This document shows positions 22,167-33,800 of a DNA stretch of 64,000 nt, piece after piece. Each line of letters starts with the position of its first letter. Within the stretch, counting starts at the first letter, position 1. The DNA is from Cladosporium sp. IMV 00045 (taxonomy: Eukaryota; Ascomycota; Dothideomycetes; Cladosporiales; Cladosporiaceae): NCBI GenBank assembly GCA_001931905.2, contig MSJI02000666.1, positions 124,001 through 188,000 on the forward strand. The letters are read 5' to 3'. The notes beneath the pieces were generated by a model. The model saw only the letters and a program-made list of their open reading frames with translations, was not told where the DNA came from and did no database searches. Position numbers and translations under genes: made by a program.

Positions 22167-22970
22167 GATTGGGGTTGGGGTTGGGTGGGAGATGGGATGG
22201 GGGGGTGGTTGGTTTTTCGTTTGCTGGTTGGCGATTCTTGTTTGTCTTTGGTTGGTTTTTTTGGCGGGCGCTTTTTCTAGACTTCCTTTCCTGTTTTTTT
22301 TTTTTTGTGCTTTTTCTTGATATGATGATACCAATTTCCTGTACTATACTACCTACACTAGATTTCAGGCGTATACCATCCCAGCATCTGAACGCGGAAT
22401 ATACGGACGGAGTCGTTCAATCCACAAACTCCAGAAATTTATTCGTCAGTAGAACTGAATACCTGAAGATCAGTCTGCTCGCTCGATCACGATTGCCTCA
22501 CGATACGTGCATGCGCGATGCTGCAAAGGACCTTAGCTGAAACCACAAGAAAAGTCGGAAGAAAGCGCTTTGTTCAAAGGCACCTACGGTACATGTAGGC
22601 CTCGATGAATCGACAACCTTGACCCCACGGGCTGTCACAAACAAGACCAAAACACAATTGAGAAAATCGCTACATGTATCTCATTCGTTTCATTCCATTT
22701 CATGACATAATTGTACCTAAGCGTCGATTCACCCACGCCAGCAAAACCCGCGCCTGCAAATGCATTTCTTCAAAAGAACAAGTATCGTGAATCCGTTTCG
22801 AGACATCATGCTAAAAGCGACAGCATACATCGTCATCACCAGGAGTGAGTGTCATGGTGTGTGTGGTGCGTTCTTGAGTCAAACTACCCTTTTCTCTCCC
22901 CTCCCCTCCCCTTGTGTTGAGGCATTAAGAGCGAGAGGAAAGGGAAAGAAAATCCTCGAAATGAGAAGGC
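22167..22970. other. Convergent intergenic region
   Basis: Between the hydrolase (+) and Glc8-like gene (-). It holds a poly-T run near 22295-22306 and T/G-rich sequence typical of a 3' UTR. No coding signal was seen. Confidence 0.4.
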
Positions 22971-23994
22971 TCATTTCTTCTCATCCTCCTCGTCCTCGTC
23001 GATGTCGATGTCCTCTGGGTGTCTGTACCATAAGAGTTAGCAATCAATCACCAATCCCAATCGAGAACAATCAAGCTAAACTCACCCCAAGAGATCCTTG
23101 ATATTCTTCATCTCATAGTGCTTCTTCCTCATCTCCTCAAATTGCCTATGCTTCTGCAGCTCCTCCCTACTCATATCCCCCTCGCCCTCACCATGATGTC
23201 CCCCATCGACATCCATGCTCTCTTGATTGAGCTCCACCCTCCTGTCCGAATCACTATCACGACGGGAAGAGTGCACCGAGTCCGCGGGCTTCATCTCCGG
23301 CTCCCCGATATCCAGACCGGGAATCTCGCTCTCGCGCTTACCGGGCTTGGGCTTCATGTCCAGCTCGTCGACGTTCAGATCCTGGGCGTTCAGCGCCGAC
23401 ATCTCCGCCTCGTCCTCGGCCGGGTCGTAGTGCTTAGCGTACGGCGTCTTGGGCTCGTCGATCTTCATGCGCCCGCCCATTTGCGACTCGTTGACGTAGA
23501 GGTTGGCCTCGTCCCATTTCAGGCGCGGGTTGGGCTCGTCGTTCGAGGCGGAGTGGGATGAGGAGTGGCGCGACAGGCTGTTGCGGGCGTTGGAGCTGGT
23601 GCGGCGGTGGCTGCCGGTCGAGGCGCCGCCGGCGTTGAGTTCGGTGTTTAGCTGGACGATTTCTTTCTCCGACATGCCGCGGGTGGGCAGGCCGGGGCGG
23701 GAGCCATCTGTTGATGATGATGCTGGCGCTGTGGTGGAGGCGGTGGGTGCTGGGGAGTCGCTGATGGCGTTGGTGGGTGGGTGCTCGCTGGTGGGGGAGA
23801 TGCGGGCGTCGGGGGAGGTTTGCTGGAAGGAGTTTGAGTTCTTGAGAATGCCTGTGTAGATGGTAGGGATTGTCAGTGGGTTTGTTGTTGATTCATGGTG
23901 GGGTTTGTTGGAGAATGTAGGACAGGGATTACCTACCTTTCGGTCTCTTGGGCACCTCGGAGGGCGAGTCTTGAGCAGCTGCGGAGTGAGCCAT
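22971..23994 (-). CDS. Glc8-like protein phosphatase 1 regulator (inhibitor-2 family)
   Basis: 291 aa from exons 23994-23937, 23851-23086 and 23022-22971. Introns have GTAGGT and GTGAGT donors and ACACAG/TACAG acceptors. The family binds PP1 catalytic subunit in cytoplasm and nucleus and tunes its activity. Three PP1-contact blocks appear in order: GILKNS (split by intron 1), then KWDEANL followed by MKIDEPKTPYAKHYD, and the C-terminal helix QFEEMRKKHYEMKN. Exon 3 adds a short acidic tail (PEDIDIDEDEEDEKK), which exists only if intron 2 is removed; otherwise the protein would end at LLG. The remainder is Ser- and Pro-rich and probably disordered. A (TC)n tract sits just upstream of the ATG in the leader. 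Confidence 0.9.
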
Positions 23995-24006
23995 GGTGGG
24001 GTTGTG

Positions 24007-24037
<31 letters not shown>

Positions 24038-25383
24038 GTCCTGTTTGATGTATGGACAGAAAGCTTTGGTAGAAGTGGTGGAGGTGGTGGTGGTGCTTGT
24101 GTTGTTGCTGGTGAAGAGGGCTCCAGCAAAAGCAAACAAGCACGTGTAAAAAGGTGGGCTGGTGGGAGGGTGTTGGTGTTTGGTGTGTGCAGAACACACA
24201 GCAGATGCCTTATGCAGGTACGCTTCGGGCTTTCGGCTTCGATGAGGTCAGAAGCGGTGTGGTGGTGTAAGTCCGAGGAATGGAGACGGTGAGCAGAGAA
24301 GACAAGGTCAAGCATTCAAGGGAAGAAGCAAAGCATAAGAGAAGACAGATCAATCAAATCATCAGTCAATCGAGAAGACAAGAGGCCAAAACACGGGCGC
24401 GCGGGATGATGATGCTGATGATGCTGCTGCTGCTGCTGGTGGTCTTGTGAGGGGCAGCAAGTCAGGCAAGCAAAGCTCTCAGGTGCTTGCTGCTTGCTGC
24501 TGCTATTTGCCCTCGCTCCTACCTCAATTTAGTGCCCTCTCTACTTCCCTCCGTTAGTCATGTATCACTCGCCCGTCTCCTGTCTCTCCGCCTGTCTTTC
24601 TCTTCAGTACTAGGAGGTAGGCCCCACTGCCCGATCGAGCCTCATGCATAAACACATGTCGTCACTCTGCATGAAGAAGACTGGAAGTATCATCCCATAT
24701 CCAGCCTTCAGCCATCTACCACGGTACAGACACCAAGTAGGGTCGAGCATACCACACATCCTCGGTAGGGCCTCTTCTTCACACAAGAAAGCTCATGGGC
24801 TATTGTCGGTCACGGCCGTGTCCATGAACCATGACCCTCCCACATCCTTCCCCAACCTCACGCCTTCATCACAGTACCTGATTCAGCCCTAGCTCTAGTT
24901 CTACTTCACGCAAGACACACACACACACACATGAACGCTACAACACGACACGGCCGAGTCCGGCTTATTTTCCTCATCACTACCAAGCTAGTACCTTACC
25001 CCACCTAAGGCAACTGAAATCCTGTGTCAGACAACCGGGCCACGCGCGCAATTCTCGTAGCCGGTACTCGCACGTTTCCGGCTGGAAGGATCACGAACGT
25101 TTGGCGCGCCAATCGCGCACATGTAAGACGAAAAAAGCGCAGGGCAGAGCAGAGATTTGTGATGACACCTATACCTTATGCTCGTAGATGTCAAAATCCA
25201 AATACGCCATGGTCATGCGCCCATTCCCGTAAATCCAATCCCATCCCATAGAACCCCCTTCAAGGAGGTACGTCTCGCGTGCTCACTCATCAGTACATCC
25301 AGATACGTATACTTCACGTCCCCCAGTCATGTCTCCCATATTCTCATCACAATCACAATCACAAACCCAGGGATCAAGTCCAA
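23995..25383. promoter_or_regulatory. Upstream region of the Glc8-like gene with microsatellites
   Basis: Contains the (GA)n run at 24008-24035, a GAT/GCT trinucleotide run at about 24407-24440 and (CA)n at about 24914-24930. Much of the rest is T/C-rich. No gene was recognised. The far end is the 3' flank of the gene at 25384. Confidence 0.5.
24008..24035 (-). repeat. (TC)n microsatellite in the Glc8-like 5' leader
   Basis: About 13 GA units on the + strand, read as TC on the coding strand, starting 14 nt upstream of the ATG at 23994. Polypyrimidine leaders are common in fungal genes; a perfect dinucleotide run this close to the start may vary between strains. Confidence 0.9.
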
Positions 25384-27284
25384 TCACGACCAAAACCAGC
25401 TCTTGCCGTCCTTGTTCTGCTGCTGCCTTGTCATATCATCCTCGTCCTCGTCTTCGTCAGCACCACCAACACCAGCGTGGGCGGAGCCATCAAACGATGT
25501 CTGCGTACTTGTCTGCGTCTCCTCGCGCCCGTCCGCGAATCGTCGCTTGAGAACCACCTCGGTTTTGACGCTGCCGTCTGGCAGGCGGGTCGTTTGCGTT
25601 TTCGTCATGGTCGAGAGGACGCGTGGTCGTTGTTGTAGTTCGGCCTGCGCGGCGGGAAAGGTGCTCGGAGTTCGTGGTGGCACTTCTGCTTCCTCTTCCT
25701 CTTCGTCGTCGTCTTCCTCCCCTTCTGACCTTGCGAATGAACGCTGTCCCGCCGTTGCAACCAATATGCGTTTCCTCTCCTGTTCCTCGAGGAATTCCAG
25801 TTGCGCCTGATAATCCTGCAACCTGGGGTTCTCCCGCTCGAACTTGTCTTCTTGGAAGAGTTGCAGAATCTGGCTCCTCTGCATGGGATCGTCGAACGCG
25901 TGGAAGAACTGGCTTATCAGGGCGGAGCGGTCAACGCTACGGTCAACATCGCCACCGTGGATCAGCTTCAGAAGTTGTCGCGTGATCTCTCTGGTATGCT
26001 CGTCCTTCTCAATCTGCTCCTCTTCATCGATTTGTGGCGGCTCCGGTCTATCACCCGCGGCCAGGAAAGCTTCGAAGTCAAAGTTGTTTTTGTCAAGGTC
26101 CTCGTCGTTTGTGTGTTCTGCTTCTTGTCCGGCCATTTCGCCCACAGCTCGACCAAGCTCGTCCGGACATCCACCACCAATCGTGTGACTTTGGTTCTGG
26201 GCAATGCCTGGTCGAGCTTGATTGACCTGCTCGACCTTCCAGCTTTCGTCGCCTTGTCTTCCCGCGTTTGCCAGCTCGTTGAGTTGCTCATAGACGTCAA
26301 GTTCTGTGCTGCCTGCTTGCTCGACAACTCGAGGAAAGGGAGTGGCGACCTCTCTCACCAAGTGCTGAAAGTCAACGTTGATGTGATGGAGGCCATAGCG
26401 TACCCAACGAAGATCATGGCGGTCTCTACCATTGATGCAGCAGTCGACCACCGTTGCGAGTTCCCCCGGTCCGTAGGTTCGGCCTGGGCGGTACCATGAA
26501 GGCAGCTGTGGAGGGAGGATTCCCCTGCAATGCAAGCTCAGCATCCAATCGAGGCCGGGTCCACGCCAGGTGGATACCGGGTGGGCGTAGGCGTCGCGTT
26601 GACCGAATCTCTCTTCAGAAGTCATCGGTTTCTCAAGCGTCGCTTCTAGCAAGTCTTCGAAAGCGTGTCTCCACTTGGTGTCATATTTGCTGAGCAGCGG
26701 GTCAAGTTCCAGCAAGATAGGGGAGTAGGGATCATTTTTGAACCAAGGAATTGACAAGAATCCCTTCTCCTTCTGATAATCCCATCCGGCTTTCTCATCT
26801 GCATACAAGGCTTCTATTTTCTCAGGTGAAACGTGCCGATTCTTTGCCGCGGACACCGCGAGGAGCATAGCTGCGTCGTGAGCCGCTTTTTGGACAAGCC
26901 CTCGGATTGCCGTCTTTTGGTATTAGTTTCGGCGTCACTGCCGGTCCAATGCTTGTAAAATGCAGCCTTGCGCGCTGCTTCTGCAAGGCGATCATCTCGC
27001 GCCTTCTGCAACAGGTCATGGAGGTTGATGGGGAACTCAGCGACGGCCGCGAGATGATCATCGATAAAGTGCTTGAAAGCGATGAAAGGCGACGATGCCG
27101 GCATTCGCATATCATCGTGTTCGCCATATGGTGAGCTCTGACTATCGGCCGTGGGCGACGCTGTCGAGCGCCTAGCTTCGATGCCCGGTCTTTGCTGCTG
27201 TGCTTCGTTCTGAGCTCGCCGCGTATCTCCTGGAGCAAACCAGGATGTCCAGGAGGACTTCTGACCATCGTCTCCGTTCGCCAT
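25384..27284 (-). CDS. Conserved fungal protein of unknown function, one apparent frameshift
   Basis: Start at 27284 (MANGDDGQKSSWTSWF). The N-terminal part carries SSPFIAFKHFIDDHLAAV and KAAFYKHWTGSDAETN. The frame then changes near 26915-26918: one extra base in the AAAA run (coding strand) joins TNTK to TAIRGLVQKAAHDAAML, and the frame is open to 25384 (KDGKSWFWS). The conceptual product is about 633 aa. The middle holds aromatic blocks (GLDWMLSLHCRGILPPQLP, YSPILLELDPLLSKY). The C-terminal part is charged and coiled-coil-like, with an acidic run around 25700-25720. I do not recognise a catalytic domain; it resembles uncharacterised Pezizomycotina proteins that begin with the same SPFIAFK-type motif. 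No spliceosomal intron of credible size explains the frame change. Confidence 0.7.
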
Positions 27285-28751
27285 AGTTTTTGAAGGGTTG
27301 AGATGCAGGAGGAAAGGTCACAGACAGATGTTTGCCTTGACAGGTCCACAGGCGCTTATCTGTGCTGGTGGCGTGCAAGCAAGGCGGGGTCGGCATGGGG
27401 AAAGCTGCAAGTGCGGGAAGCAGCCGTGCCGCGTGCTCTGCACTTTGAAAAATGAAGAACAGAAAATAAACATCTCGAGCACGGGAAATGCTGTGATACA
27501 ATCATAAAGGTAGATTGATAATACTCGGATGCGATCAAGCCAATAGATGCTGCATCGCATTGAGCTTGCAGCGCAATTGTTTGATGACAACAAGAAGGCA
27601 CCAATTAGGAAGAGACATGACTTTCAAGGCCCTCGTCTCGGAGGCTTAATACCCTTATAATGAGATGGATTCGACTTTTCTCACCCGCCTTGAAACTGAT
27701 ATGCTCAATGAGATGTTGACCAGGCTGCTGAAGCCTCATTGATGCACAAATCTCGGCAACTTGAATGAAACTACTCTAGGCCCATCTGTCAGCGTACGTA
27801 TTCGCACAAGCTGACTTGGCAAGGAGGTTTGAAAGGCGACATTAGGCTGTCCTTCAGATATATGCCGGTTTCTCCTCATGCTCAACCTGCAAGGCACTGT
27901 AAAGAGTGACCATGTGACGCGGCTGAGCTTGTACTTGGTTTACCAGATTCAAATGTTCATCAAGGAAGTAACTAGAGTTTGACATAGGCGAAACCATGGC
28001 TTACCGTCTTGGAGTACACACAGACAGCCGCAGCGTGGTCAGACACTGTCTAGGTGTCCATGATATCTTACAATGATCCCTGGGATGCATGCACATATGC
28101 AACACAAGAGTGAAGGGCTGTCCCATCTAGTAGGTCGTCACCGTATCATGGGCGCTGTCTCGAAAGACTACCCTCGCGACGACGGTTTTAAAAGTGGTAT
28201 GTCGATCTCGACCGACACATCGGAGTCGCCAACGCCAGTGAGGTCGACTGCAAAGAGCCGGGTGGCAAGGACGATGATTTGAGTTGGTGGTCTTGGATTT
28301 TTGTTAAGAGAAGAAGAAGAAAGAGAAGACAGAAGCGAAGTTGAAGTTTGAGACGAGGGCAAGACAAGGTTTGCGTGCGGTGGTCCGCGCTTTCGCCCTC
28401 TCTCTTCCGTCGCTTCGTCCTGCGAGCTTTGGCAGCACGAGACACAGACAGCACTACTATACCCACTACCACCACACCATCACTTACTTACCATCGCCAT
28501 ACAACCCACAACCCCCCATTCCCACCCCCGATCCATAATTCGACTCTCGCAATATACACATCCGCTTTCAATACCACTTCATCACCACCACCAATTTTTA
28601 CCCCGCCACCTTGACCGCACCGCTCAAAACCGATCAAAAGCCCTCCATCGGAAGCCTCTTTGCCTCTTTCGCCGACCTTCCTCGCTCGCTTAGCACCCTG
28701 CGCTCGTGCACGATCACATAATCACATTCATATTTCTCCCACGTCAGGTCA
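27285..28751. promoter_or_regulatory. Divergent intergenic region upstream of the eIF4E-like gene
   Basis: About 1.5 kb. The right part (28380-28750) is C/T/A-rich with CCACCACC-like steps, consistent with the 5' leader of the eIF4E-like gene. The rest shows no coding signal. Confidence 0.4.
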
Positions 28752-29880
28752 ATGGCTCAGAAGGACGACAACAGCCCATCTAGCCTGTGGACTCGTCGCT
28801 CTGCGTAAGTTGTCCAGCCATCCTGCGAATTTTGTCTCCGCTGTTCGACCACTGACCGCGCATGTGAACTTTAGTAACAGCAAGCTCAGCCTTTCCATGA
28901 ACAAGGGAGAGACCTCCAACAACACCGACTCAAACTCCGCCAAGCGCTTTGGCAATACCGCCAGCGCCAACTCCAAAGGCAACGCCTTCAATCCTATCGG
29001 ACACATCTCGAACTCGGCCGTGTCCTCTCCCACAGCGAGCGGATCTTCTGCCTTCGGACTCGGAAGCGGTGCCTTTGCGTCCTTCGGCGCGTCTGGCAAG
29101 ACTCCGAAGACACCTGGAACGGCTTTCGACTTTGCCAAGGTCGGCAGCGACAGAAAAGAGGCGCAAACACCAGACGAAGAAAAGAGGGAGAGCAGTAGAA
29201 AGCCGCCCGCGCGGAAGCCGCAGTCCGGCCTGCAGACGCCAGTGCAGGAAACACCTGGGCGGGAATTCACAGCGCCATGGCCTCTCAAATACTCGTGGAT
29301 TATCCACTACCGCCCGCCCACCAACAAGAACTCTGACTACGAGAAGTCCATGAAGCCTCTGTGCAGGATAAGCACCGCGCAGGACTTCTGGAAGGTGTAC
29401 AGGCACCTCAAGCGACCCAGTCTCTTGCCCGCCGTGAGCGACTACCACTTCTTCAAGGATGGAATACGGCCCGTGTGGGAGGATGAGGAGAACAAGCGCG
29501 GTGGCAAGTGGATCATGCGGTTGAAGAAGGGCATTGCGGATAGATACTGGGAGAACCTGCTGCTGGCTCTGATCGGCGACCAATTCATGGAGGCCGGCGA
29601 GGAGGTCTGCGGCGCGGTCGTGAGCGTGCGCTCGGGCGAGGACGTCTTCTCGATCTGGACGAAGAACGACGGCGGCCGCAACGTCAAGATCCGCGAGACT
29701 CTCAAGCGCGTCCTGGACCTGCCGGCCGACACCGTTCTGCAGTGGAAGAGCCATGACGACTCGATCGTGCAGCGCAACGCCGTCGATCAGGCGCGACAGG
29801 AGAAGAACCAGCAGAGCGCCTCCAGGCGTAATACCATGGCGCAGAAGCAGGACAAGACGGACGAAGAGGGCAAGGCTTAG
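28752..29880 (+). CDS. eIF4E-family cap-binding protein, class II (4EHP)-like
   Basis: 352 aa from exons 28752-28804 and 28875-29880; the 70-nt intron (GTAAGT...TTTAG) has a CACTGAC branch site. Residues 1-170 are a Ser/Gly/Asn-rich extension (for example TASANSKGNAF, GSGAFASFGAS). The eIF4E fold follows: WPLKYSWIIHYRPP, TAQDFWKVYRHLKRP, FFKDGIRPVWEDEEN, GGKWIMRLKKG, then the helix ENLLLALIGDQF. At the second cap-stacking position, where canonical eIF4E has Trp, the aligned residue appears to be Tyr (NSDYEKSM), as in 4EHP/class II proteins. Class II members bind cap more weakly and often repress specific mRNAs. The tail is Gln/Lys-rich. Family is secure; repressor role is inference. Confidence 0.9.
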
Positions 29881-30891
29881 AAGGCCGAACCCCACCTTTA
29901 CCGCACCATGCCTGGCAGCTGGCCGCCCGAGCCGGGCGAGAGCAGCGGCAGCAACAAGCGCCACCACAAGCCCTGGGAGGAGAGCCAGAAGTAGCGCGCC
30001 GACTCTGTCTTCACGGATGCTGGACAGGCTCGCAAGCGAGAGATTGGTTCCAAGCAGAAACGCACCAAATGTGGGAAGAAGAGTAAACCTAAACCTGACG
30101 CTTGGTGGGTTTCCTGCTGGATGCAGTAGCGTGTGTACTACCTTTTCCATGTACTATGAGAAAAATGATCAGCCGCTCGCTTTGGGAGGGCTGCTTTTGT
30201 GGGCGTTCAGTCTTTCCTGCTGTTTTTCCTTTTTGCAAGCCGTATGAATGATCACTCTGTTGGCCTTTTTCTGATAGCAATACGAAACGTACAATTTGGC
30301 GGCGAGGGTCTTTGGCCCGAGCGATTCCAACTTTTGCTAGTCTTTTGTCTGACGCAATGGTTCCTTTTATCCGTGCCTGCATACCTTTCAAGTGTCTACT
30401 TGATTGTGTCGTAGCAATGTTTGTAAGAATAAATGTAGCTACGTTTAGTAATGAGATAATATCTATACACATTCATTACCTATATACAAAGCCAGAAACG
30501 CAGCTCCCCCAAACGTCGGCACAGAACTGAAGAAGCGCCGGCTTTGCTCGTTGCTTGCTCGCTTGCTCTGGCTGCGTTGAAGCTGTGAGCAGCACTTCGG
30601 GCTTCATCGCGCGTCTCGCTCGATTGTTCGATAATGATTGGCGCCTGGACTTTCTCCTCACACACGCATACACGCACCACAATCACCACCTCGACCCGTG
30701 CACTCACATTTTCACTCACTTCGCCCAACCTGGCCCTCCCTGCACCGCAATGAAGGCGGCTTCGCAGCGCATTCGCGGCTCCGACTTTGCACTGGCTTAT
30801 CGCCGCGGTCCTTGAGGAAACTTGGAACGGCTTAGGCGGATTCTACTTTTTAGGTGCACACTGGACGACGAGTGAATAAGAGAGAGCAAAG
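29881..30891. other. Intergenic region between eIF4E-like and Ulp2-like genes
   Basis: First ~250 nt continue GC-rich sequence past the stop and probably form the 3' UTR. The last part is the promoter and leader of the protease gene. No gene or repeat was recognised. Confidence 0.35.
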
Positions 30892-33800
30892 ATGCCTCCC
30901 GGGAAATTCCTGGGGCGCTTGCTTCCAGGCATTTTCGGGAACTCGCAAGAAACGGACGAAGCACATGCGGACAATGAGGCGGGAAGAAGTGAAGACATGG
31001 ACCCTCCCGGTGTGACGAACAAGAGAGTGAGGGACGGCTCGGAACATGTTCAGACGGCGGCCGCACCACCGCTTAAGAAGCAGAGACGGCCCAGCGACGA
31101 CGAATACAGATTGCTCGGGGTTGGTGCGCCGCCTATGTCGAGCAAGCCGGTGCCAATCACTTTACCTCCGAACCCGTACCAACAGGAAGAGAGCATGGTC
31201 GAGCAGAAGAAACCGCAACCTGCTGCTGGCAGGACCAGGAAGCCTGGAGGTGGATTCAAGGCGCAGAATACACTGGGGAATGCACAGGCGGGGAAAGCGA
31301 ATAGGGCGGCGAATGCGAATGTGAACAACTCGGCTCTCACGTCGCCTGCGAGGAGGGCCAAGGAGGCGGCCCAGGCGAAGGGTCAGATCAAGGTGCCGCC
31401 TGTGAGCCAATTTGTTGGCGACGCCTTTGCGGAGGACAATCGAGGGACGAAGCGGAGGAAGACTGTCGCCTCGAGGCCTTCCATGGATCAGGTTGTTGTC
31501 GAGTTGGATTCGAGTGGGGATGAGGCTTCCAAGGTTCCTGCGCAAGGTCGGGTTCATGCTGTGAATGGGGTGCCTTGTTCGAACGACGACACAATTGTTC
31601 TCGACTCGCAATCGCAACCACAGTCGCAGCCACTTGAAAGCAAGTATTTCGGAGCACCTGAAGCGAAAACAGTGGATTTCCATGTTAGCATTCCTCGCTA
31701 CAAACGACCTCGTCGAGGTTCGAGCAATCATAAAACAGCCAGTAACTCATCATTCACACATAACGAGGGCACACGACCAAGCTCAGCTACACAGCATCAG
31801 CTCGCCAGTCTGGAAGATTTGGCCCAACCGTCGCACCTCCCTGGGCGCCACGCGCCTGAGAATTCCAACGCGAATCAAGGCAAAAAGGGCCGTCCTCCCA
31901 TTGACCTAGACAAAGGCATGGATGAAATACAACAGCGAAAGCAGGATCATTACGTCAAAACCGTGAATGGCGCAGTCGACAACATGTTCAAGAGGCAAAA
32001 CCACTCGAAACAGCCGCAGCCGGCTCAGTCGCCCGGCAACCGGCAAGGAACAACAACACAACAGCAAGCTGCCGAGTCACCCCTTCGCCACCGATTTCGC
32101 CGCGATGGCAGCGCGCCACAGCAACATCAAGCAGAACAGCCCCAACGACCGACGCTTATACAGAAGATGCAGCCTATCTCGCACAGAGGCAAACGTCGCA
32201 GCGTTGACGACAGCCCAGATCAGTTGTTAGGGGACAATACTGTCGTCTCACGCAAACATACGAGTGAACGCTCGAGCCGCCAAACATCGCCTTCAGATCT
32301 TCGACCGACAACGTTCACAAATCCCAACTCCAAACAGCCAACTGGAAAATCAGCACAAATTGCAGTAAAGTCTAAGTCTCCATCTGACAGGGACGAAATC
32401 CGCATCCCCCTGAAGCAGATCATCAGCAGAGGCTGCGTTCTTCGCGACACTGGTCAGGGAGACTCGATCGAGCTCGTATGGCGCGAGGAGGAGTTCGACG
32501 TCGAATACAACGGCAAGCCATATTGCATACCTCACAAAATGGAGATCATGGCGATCGGTAGCCACGAGGTATCTAGTTGGACATCGGCCAAAGGATCAAC
32601 AAAGGTCATGCTCAAAGGCCCCTTGAGCCAGAGTCGGAGCAACGGCATTATCCTGCTACTCTTCGAGGACCTTCGTGGCAAAGATGAGTGCTTTCTTTAC
32701 CTTCTTGCGGCTTCAAACAATAATTTGAAGACTATACCCAAAGAACCCGGAGTCATGGATCAAACCTTTGCTCATCAGGCCACCGATGTTCAACTAGATG
32801 CCAGGAAGCGTGAGGCACAGGCAGCGGCCACGCTTGCAGAGTCGAAGAAGCAAGAGACGACGATGAATGCTCCGAAGGAAGATGAGATCATTTATGAGCA
32901 AGAGGATGAGCCGGCGGAACACGCAACGTCAGCACGTTCAAGAATGCAAGGCAGACCAGAAGTGGAACCACCGCAGCCAACAAAACGTTCTCTATTCGAT
33001 CGGACCACGGCAACGCGCCAGTCAACCCGTCAATCAAAGCCCGTCAACAGGTACAAGTCGCCGACACCTCCTCCAGAACCTCCAAAGTGGACAGAAATCC
33101 ACAAGCCGGAACCCTGGCACCAGTCCATCCTCTACCCAACGCAGGGCGCGCGCAGAGTCACGGTGGATTTTCAAGATCTCGAGCGACTCGACGAAGGCGA
33201 GTTCCTCAACGACAACGTCGTGGGCTACGCGTTACGCCGTATCGAAGAAAACATGGCCCCTGAACACAAGAGCAAAGTGCACTTCTTCAACTCATTCTTC
33301 TACTCCGCCTTGACGAACAAGAACGGTCGCAAGAGCTTGAACTACGATGCTATCAAGAAGTGGACCAAATCGAATGACCTTTTCGACATCCCGTACATTG
33401 TTGTGCCTATCAATGAGAATCTGCATTGGTACGTTGCGATTATTTGCAATTTGCCCGAGCTGGCGCGCAAGCCAGTCGACTTGGCTGGCGATGGCTCTGA
33501 TGCTGTCGCAACACCAAGTCAGCCTCAGCAAGCTTCTGGACCACCTTCTCCTATCAAGGACCCTGTGGTCCCAGATTCGCAAGAAGAGAGCAACGTCGAG
33601 AAAGCCGAGGCAGAAAGGTTGCAGAAGCTCTCCTTGAACGACGGGGATGAAGCCCCGAAGCCGAAGCCAGAGAGGGACACCTTCGAATTCGGCGAGGATG
33701 GAAATGTCGTCGCGAGCAGCAGCAATGAAGCCCAGGAGGAAGAGCTGTCGTCACGAACATCCGCAACAGCTCCCGCGCGGGGCGGTGTTGGTGGTAGGAA

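Noticed and set aside
28930..30150. 406-codon minus-strand frame over the eIF4E-like gene
   Set aside because: Antisense to conserved eIF4E blocks; Leu/Val/Ala-rich with no domain.
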